A DNA stretch of 64,000 nucleotides. It comes from JBEBVQ01 sp964527735. GTDB taxonomy: Bacteria; Bacteroidota; Bacteroidia; Chitinophagales; Chitinophagaceae. The translations under genes were made by a program, and so were the position numbers. Shown here piece after piece: positions 60,516 to 64,000 of this stretch; position 1 is the first letter of the stretch, and each line of letters starts with the position of its first letter. The notes under the pieces were generated by a model. That model had not been told where the DNA came from. It was given only the letters and a program-made list of their open reading frames with translations, and did not search any database. The stretch lies in contig CAZGPG010000015.1 in assembly GCA_964527735.1 (NCBI GenBank), forward strand, positions 22,283 through 86,282, in the 5' to 3' direction.

Positions 60516-61466
60516 ATGGCCTGGCTGAAGCTCATACGCTGGAAGAACCTGCTCATTATCCTGGGGACGCAACTGCTCGCGTGGCTGTGTGTGGTATTGC
60601 CATTGGAAAATCTCTACCACGGCTCCCTGCTGCTGAATACAGCCAACTTCGCCTGGCTCTGCGCCTCTACCATCCTGATAGCCGCCGCCGGGTATATCAT
60701 CAATGATTACTTCGACATCCGCATCGACATCATCAACCGCCCGGAGAAAGTCATACTGGAGAAACGCATCCCCCGCAGGATGGCTATACTCAGCCATATT
60801 TTCCTGAATGCTGCGGCCGTAGCTTCAGCGTTGATCGTAGCGCGGCAGGCAGGCCGATATGAATGGATATGTCTGCAGATCGCCTGCATTATTTTGCTGT
60901 GGTTTTACTCTACACATTTCAAGCGTCAGTTCATCACCGGGAATATATGCGTAGCCCTGCTCACCGCACTGACGATCATCGCGCTGCTGCTCTACGAGCC
61001 GGCGATGCACTACTATGCCGGCAAACATTATTTCCTCCGCACAAACGGGAGCATGGTGCCCAACCCGGTCTGGGTATTGGGCATTTATGCCTATTTCGCT
61101 TTCATGCTCACCTGGATGCGGGAGATCGTAAAGGACATGGAAGATTTTAAAGGCGATGCCACCGAAGGCTGCGTCACCATGCCCATACAATGGGGATTGC
61201 TTCGTACTTCCCGCTTTGTGCAGGTATTATCCCTGCTGGCGATCATACCGCTTACCATAGCAGGCATACGGCTGCTGGGCGTCCGCTGGATGCCGCTCGG
61301 CGTATATATTATCGGCGCCATCGTACTGCCTTTGCTCCTCTGGACCTGGTATCTGCCCAGGAAAGCCACTACCAAACATTATGAAGAAGCCAGCCGTTTG
61401 CTCAAATGCATCATGGTGCTCGGCATCGGCTCGCTCCTCATCTATTACAGACAAGCACATGGATAA
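60516..61466 (+). CDS. UbiA-family prenyltransferase
   Basis: 316 residues, about eight or nine membrane helices. The prenyl-diphosphate motif NDYFDIRID starts at N63 and the second acidic motif is near REIVKDMEDFKGD. In Bacteroidota, relatives are annotated as geranylgeranylglycerol-phosphate geranylgeranyltransferase or as quinone prenyltransferases; the acceptor cannot be told here. Its end overlaps maf by 8 bases (ATGGATAA), so the two are coupled. Confidence 0.88.
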   Translation: MAWLKLIRWKNLLIILGTQLLAWLCVVLPLENLYHGSLLLNTANFAWLCASTILIAAAGYIINDYFDIRIDIINRPEKVILEKRIPRRMAILSHIFLNAAAVASALIVARQAGRYEWICLQIACIILLWFYSTHFKRQFITGNICVALLTALTIIALLLYEPAMHYYAGKHYFLRTNGSMVPNPVWVLGIYAYFAFMLTWMREIVKDMEDFKGDATEGCVTMPIQWGLLRTSRFVQVLSLLAIIPLTIAGIRLLGVRWMPLGVYIIGAIVLPLLLWTWYLPRKATTKHYEEASRLLKCIMVLGIGSLLIYYRQAHG

Positions 61467-62028
61467 ATTGATACTGGCATCCGGCTCTCCGCGCCGGAAA
61501 CAACTATTGGAACAAGCGGGATACACCTTCTCCGTTATCACGGCAGATGTTGACGAAACCAACCCGGCCGGCATGCCCGGCGCCGATGTGCCGGCATTTC
61601 TCGCCAGGAAAAAAGCAGCGGTAGTGGCAGCACAACATCCTGATGCCGTGATCATTGCTGCTGATACTGTGGTGCTATTGGATGACGACATCCTGGGAAA
61701 ACCGGAAGACGAAGCGGCAGCCAAAGCAATGCTGAAAAGACTTTCGGGAAGAATGCACCTGGTGGTGACCGGCGTATGCATACAAAAGGGACATGAACAA
61801 CGCTGTTTTTCCACCACCACAGAAGTATATTTCCGGGAGCTGGACGATGATGCCATCAATTATTACATCTCAGCGTTCCACCCCTACGACAAGGCAGGCT
61901 CCTACGCCATCCAGGAATGGATCGGTCTGGTGGGCATTGAAAAAATAAACGGGGATTACTATAACGTCATGGGGCTCCCTGTTGGAGCAGTCGTGAAAAT
62001 GCTGGGACACACATCCCCGTCACATTAA
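61459..62028 (+). CDS. maf: Maf-family nucleotide pyrophosphatase
   Basis: 189 residues from ATG 61459. The family start LILASGSPRRKQLLEQAGY, the catalytic AADTVVLLDDDILGKP and YDKAGSYAIQEWIG are present. It hydrolyses dTTP, UTP or modified pyrimidine nucleotides. It overlaps the UbiA gene. Confidence 0.95.
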   Translation: MDKLILASGSPRRKQLLEQAGYTFSVITADVDETNPAGMPGADVPAFLARKKAAVVAAQHPDAVIIAADTVVLLDDDILGKPEDEAAAKAMLKRLSGRMHLVVTGVCIQKGHEQRCFSTTTEVYFRELDDDAINYYISAFHPYDKAGSYAIQEWIGLVGIEKINGDYYNVMGLPVGAVVKMLGHTSPSH

Positions 62029-62089
62029 GTACATTTGCCACATTATTTGTATCGATTGCCTGTCCGCTTTTCAAACGGCTCTTTTTCCG

Positions 62090-62097
62090 TACTTTTG
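62090..62097 (+). promoter_or_regulatory. -7 element of lepA
   Basis: TACTTTTG fits TAnnTTTG and ends 17 bases before the lepA ATG. The expected -33 site reads TTT rather than TTG. Confidence 0.5.
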
Positions 62098-62114
62098 CCG
62101 ACTTTACAAACCAT

Positions 62115-63911
62115 ATGCAACACATCCGGAACTTCTGCATCATTGCGCACATTGATCACGGGAAAAGTACGCTCGCAGATCGCCTGCTGGAACACACGAA
62201 AACCATCTCCGACCGCGACATGCAGGCGCAGTTCCTCGACAACATGGACCTGGAGCGGGAAAAAGGCATCACGATCAAGAGCCATGCCATCCAGATGGAT
62301 TATGAATACAAAGGGCAGCAATACACGCTCAATCTGATTGATACGCCGGGACACGTGGACTTTTCTTATGAAGTTTCCCGTGCCCTTGCCGCCTGCGAAG
62401 GCGCGCTCCTGCTTGTAGACGCTTCGCAGGGCATACAAGCGCAAACCATATCCAATCTGTACCTGGCCCTCGAGAATGATCTGGAGATCATCCCGGTGAT
62501 CAACAAGATCGACATGGAGGGCGCCATGATACCGGAAGTCACAGACCAGATCACAGACTTGATCGGCTGTAAGCCGGAAGACATTATCCTCGCATCCGGA
62601 AAATCAGGTATCGGCATTGAGGAGATCATGGCAGGGATCATTGAGCGGATCCCTGCCCCCAAAGGCAATCCGGACGCACCGCTGCAAGCCCTGATATTTG
62701 ACTCCGTATTCAACTCATTCCGGGGTATTATCGCTTATTTCCGTGTATTCAACGGCTCAATCAAAAAAGGCGACAAGGTCAAATTTTTCCATACCGCCAA
62801 CGAATACGGAGCAGATGAAGTGGGCATTCTGAAAATGGGACTTGCTCCCCGGAAGGAAGTGCTCACCGGCGACGTCGGTTATATTATCACCGGCATTAAA
62901 GATGCCAAAGAAGTAAAAGTAGGCGATACCATCACCCTCGTGGCCAACCCGATCAAAGAAGCGGTAAAAGGATTTGAAGAAGTAAAGCCGATGGTCTTTG
63001 CCGGCATATTCCCCGTGAATACGGATGATTTCGAAGAGCTGCGGGAATGCATGGAAAAACTACAGTTGAACGATGCCTCCCTGACATTCGAGCCGGAAAC
63101 ATCCCAGGCACTTGGTTTCGGGTTCCGCTGCGGATTCCTGGGGATGCTGCACATGGAGATTATCCAGGAACGGCTGGAACGGGAGTTTAACCAGACCGTG
63201 ATCACTACCGTACCAAACGTGAGTTTCCACGCGTATACGACCAGCAACAAAGACACACAAATTATAGTAAATAATCCCAGCGAAATGCCGGAACCCAGCC
63301 GGATCGACCGGATCGAGGAACCGTTTATACGCGCGCAGATCATTTCCCTGCCCGAATATATCGGCAACATCATGAGCCTCTGCCTCGGCAAACGCGGACT
63401 GCTGGTCAATCAGCACTATCTTACTACGACAAGAGTGGAACTGATCTTCGACATGCCACTCGCCGAGATTGTATTCGACTTTTACGACAAGCTCAAAAGC
63501 TGTACCCGGGGCTATGCCTCCTTCGATTATCAACCGCTGGATTACCGCGAAAGCGATATCGTAAAAATGGATATCCTGCTGAACGGAGAAAACGTGGACG
63601 CGCTGAGCGCACTTATCCATCGCAGCAGAGCGCAGGATTTCGGCCGCAAGCTGTGTAACAAGCTGAAGGAGTTGTTGCCGCGCCAGCAGTTCCTTATTGC
63701 CATCCAGGCTGCAATCGGCGCCAAGATCGTGGCACGCGAAAACATTTCAGCAATGCGTAAGGACGTTACGGCAAAATGCTACGGCGGCGATATTTCGCGT
63801 AAGCGGAAACTGCTGGAAAAACAGAAAGAAGGTAAAAAACGTATGCGCCAGATCGGCAACGTGGAAGTACCCCAGGAAGCGTTCCTGGCAGTTTTGAAAC
63901 TGGACGAATAG
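62115..63911 (+). CDS. lepA: Elongation factor 4
   Basis: 598 residues, full length. GTPase motifs AHIDHGKST (11-19), DTPGH (about 76-80) and NKID (about 130); EF-G-like domains and the LepA-specific C-terminal end (KCYGGDISRKRKLLEKQKEG, MRQIGNVEVPQEAFLAVLK). It remodels stalled ribosomes or acts in 30S maturation. A heptamer repeat follows the stop. Confidence 0.97.
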   Translation: MQHIRNFCIIAHIDHGKSTLADRLLEHTKTISDRDMQAQFLDNMDLEREKGITIKSHAIQMDYEYKGQQYTLNLIDTPGHVDFSYEVSRALAACEGALLLVDASQGIQAQTISNLYLALENDLEIIPVINKIDMEGAMIPEVTDQITDLIGCKPEDIILASGKSGIGIEEIMAGIIERIPAPKGNPDAPLQALIFDSVFNSFRGIIAYFRVFNGSIKKGDKVKFFHTANEYGADEVGILKMGLAPRKEVLTGDVGYIITGIKDAKEVKVGDTITLVANPIKEAVKGFEEVKPMVFAGIFPVNTDDFEELRECMEKLQLNDASLTFEPETSQALGFGFRCGFLGMLHMEIIQERLEREFNQTVITTVPNVSFHAYTTSNKDTQIIVNNPSEMPEPSRIDRIEEPFIRAQIISLPEYIGNIMSLCLGKRGLLVNQHYLTTTRVELIFDMPLAEIVFDFYDKLKSCTRGYASFDYQPLDYRESDIVKMDILLNGENVDALSALIHRSRAQDFGRKLCNKLKELLPRQQFLIAIQAAIGAKIVARENISAMRKDVTAKCYGGDISRKRKLLEKQKEGKKRMRQIGNVEVPQEAFLAVLKLDE

Positions 63912-63917
63912 TAATTA

Positions 63918-64000
63918 TTAATGATCAATGGTTAATGTTAAATGAACATCATTAACCATTAACCATTAACCATTAACCATTAACCATTAACCATTAACCA
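63918..64000. repeat. Heptamer repeat and inverted words, runs off window
   Basis: ATGATCAATGGTTAATG on the left pairs with CATTAACCAT on the right, and the seven-base unit ATTAACC is then repeated about eight times to the window edge. The full size cannot be seen. Confidence 0.8.

Noticed and set aside
1..64000. tRNA or rRNA genes
   Set aside because: Reading the intergenic spaces on both strands I found no clover-leaf with a GGTTCGAnTCC arm and no rRNA sequence; a scan with a covariance model would settle it.

Overview
The window looks like chromosomal DNA of a Bacteroidota bacterium, probably of the Chitinophagaceae or a neighbouring family (inference from gene content; no 16S rRNA is present). 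The reasons are type IX secretion (T9SS) components PorT and PorW/SprE with three T9SS cargo proteins, an HmuY-type lipoprotein, a GIN-domain (DUF2807) lipoprotein, bacillithiol synthesis (BshC), the block uppS-bamA-OmpH-OmpH, the order engB / ubiE-porT, and several promoters of the Bacteroidota type (TTG, 19-20 bases, TAnnTTTG). No rRNA, tRNA, CRISPR array, complete insertion sequence or prophage was seen.

Layout. 0-6.2 kb: an HmuY-like lipoprotein cut by the window edge, a GIN lipoprotein, DNA polymerase III alpha (dnaE) and GTPase engB. 6.3-10.4 kb: ubiE, porT, an FMN reductase, a membrane metallophosphoesterase and a TlpA thioredoxin. 10.5-19.7 kb: a DUF6029 barrel, nadB, an ABC exporter, an exported superoxide dismutase, rpsT, a lytic transglycosylase, tatA and an RluD-type pseudouridine synthase. 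19.8-28.6 kb: porW/sprE, a 67-residue protein and the outer-membrane biogenesis block uppS-bamA-OmpH-OmpH. 28.6-32 kb: a polyprenyl-phosphate sugar transferase, a lipoprotein and a Gfo/Idh oxidoreductase. 32-40.8 kb: radC, bshC, a small outer-membrane barrel, a sirtuin, sucA and a radical SAM protein. 40.8-44.8 kb: a Y-family polymerase divergent from an S24/XRE repressor with a shared operator, then DUF3822, rsmD and coaD. 44.9-48 kb: an AlbA_2 ATP-binding protein, a broken Rpn copy and an intact Rpn nuclease. 48.4-58.6 kb: three secreted T9SS proteins followed by a TPR histidine kinase and a LuxR-type response regulator. 58.6-64 kb: YkvA-like protein, NUDIX hydrolase, pyrE, UbiA prenyltransferase, maf and lepA.

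How the parts fit. Most genes are housekeeping. Two themes recur: building the outer membrane and secreting through it (BamA, OmpH, PorT, PorW, UppS, lytic transglycosylase, T9SS cargo), and genome maintenance (DnaE, Y-polymerase with its repressor, RadC, Maf, NUDIX).

The least ordinary content is between the genes. Nearly every 3' intergenic space holds a palindromic repeat. (1) REP-like hairpins with an invariant GTAG head, several of them in inverted pairs, have five different stems; three genes take their TAG stop codon from that head. (2) Six hairpins with a fixed CCTGTTTATA-type tail lie at 34.75-35.04 kb. (3) A 22-bp-period array lies at 46.63-46.74 kb. (4) Long inverted repeats made of short reiterated words lie at gene 3' ends. 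I found no convincing new protein-coded defence or biosynthetic system; the repeat families are the best candidates for something under-described.
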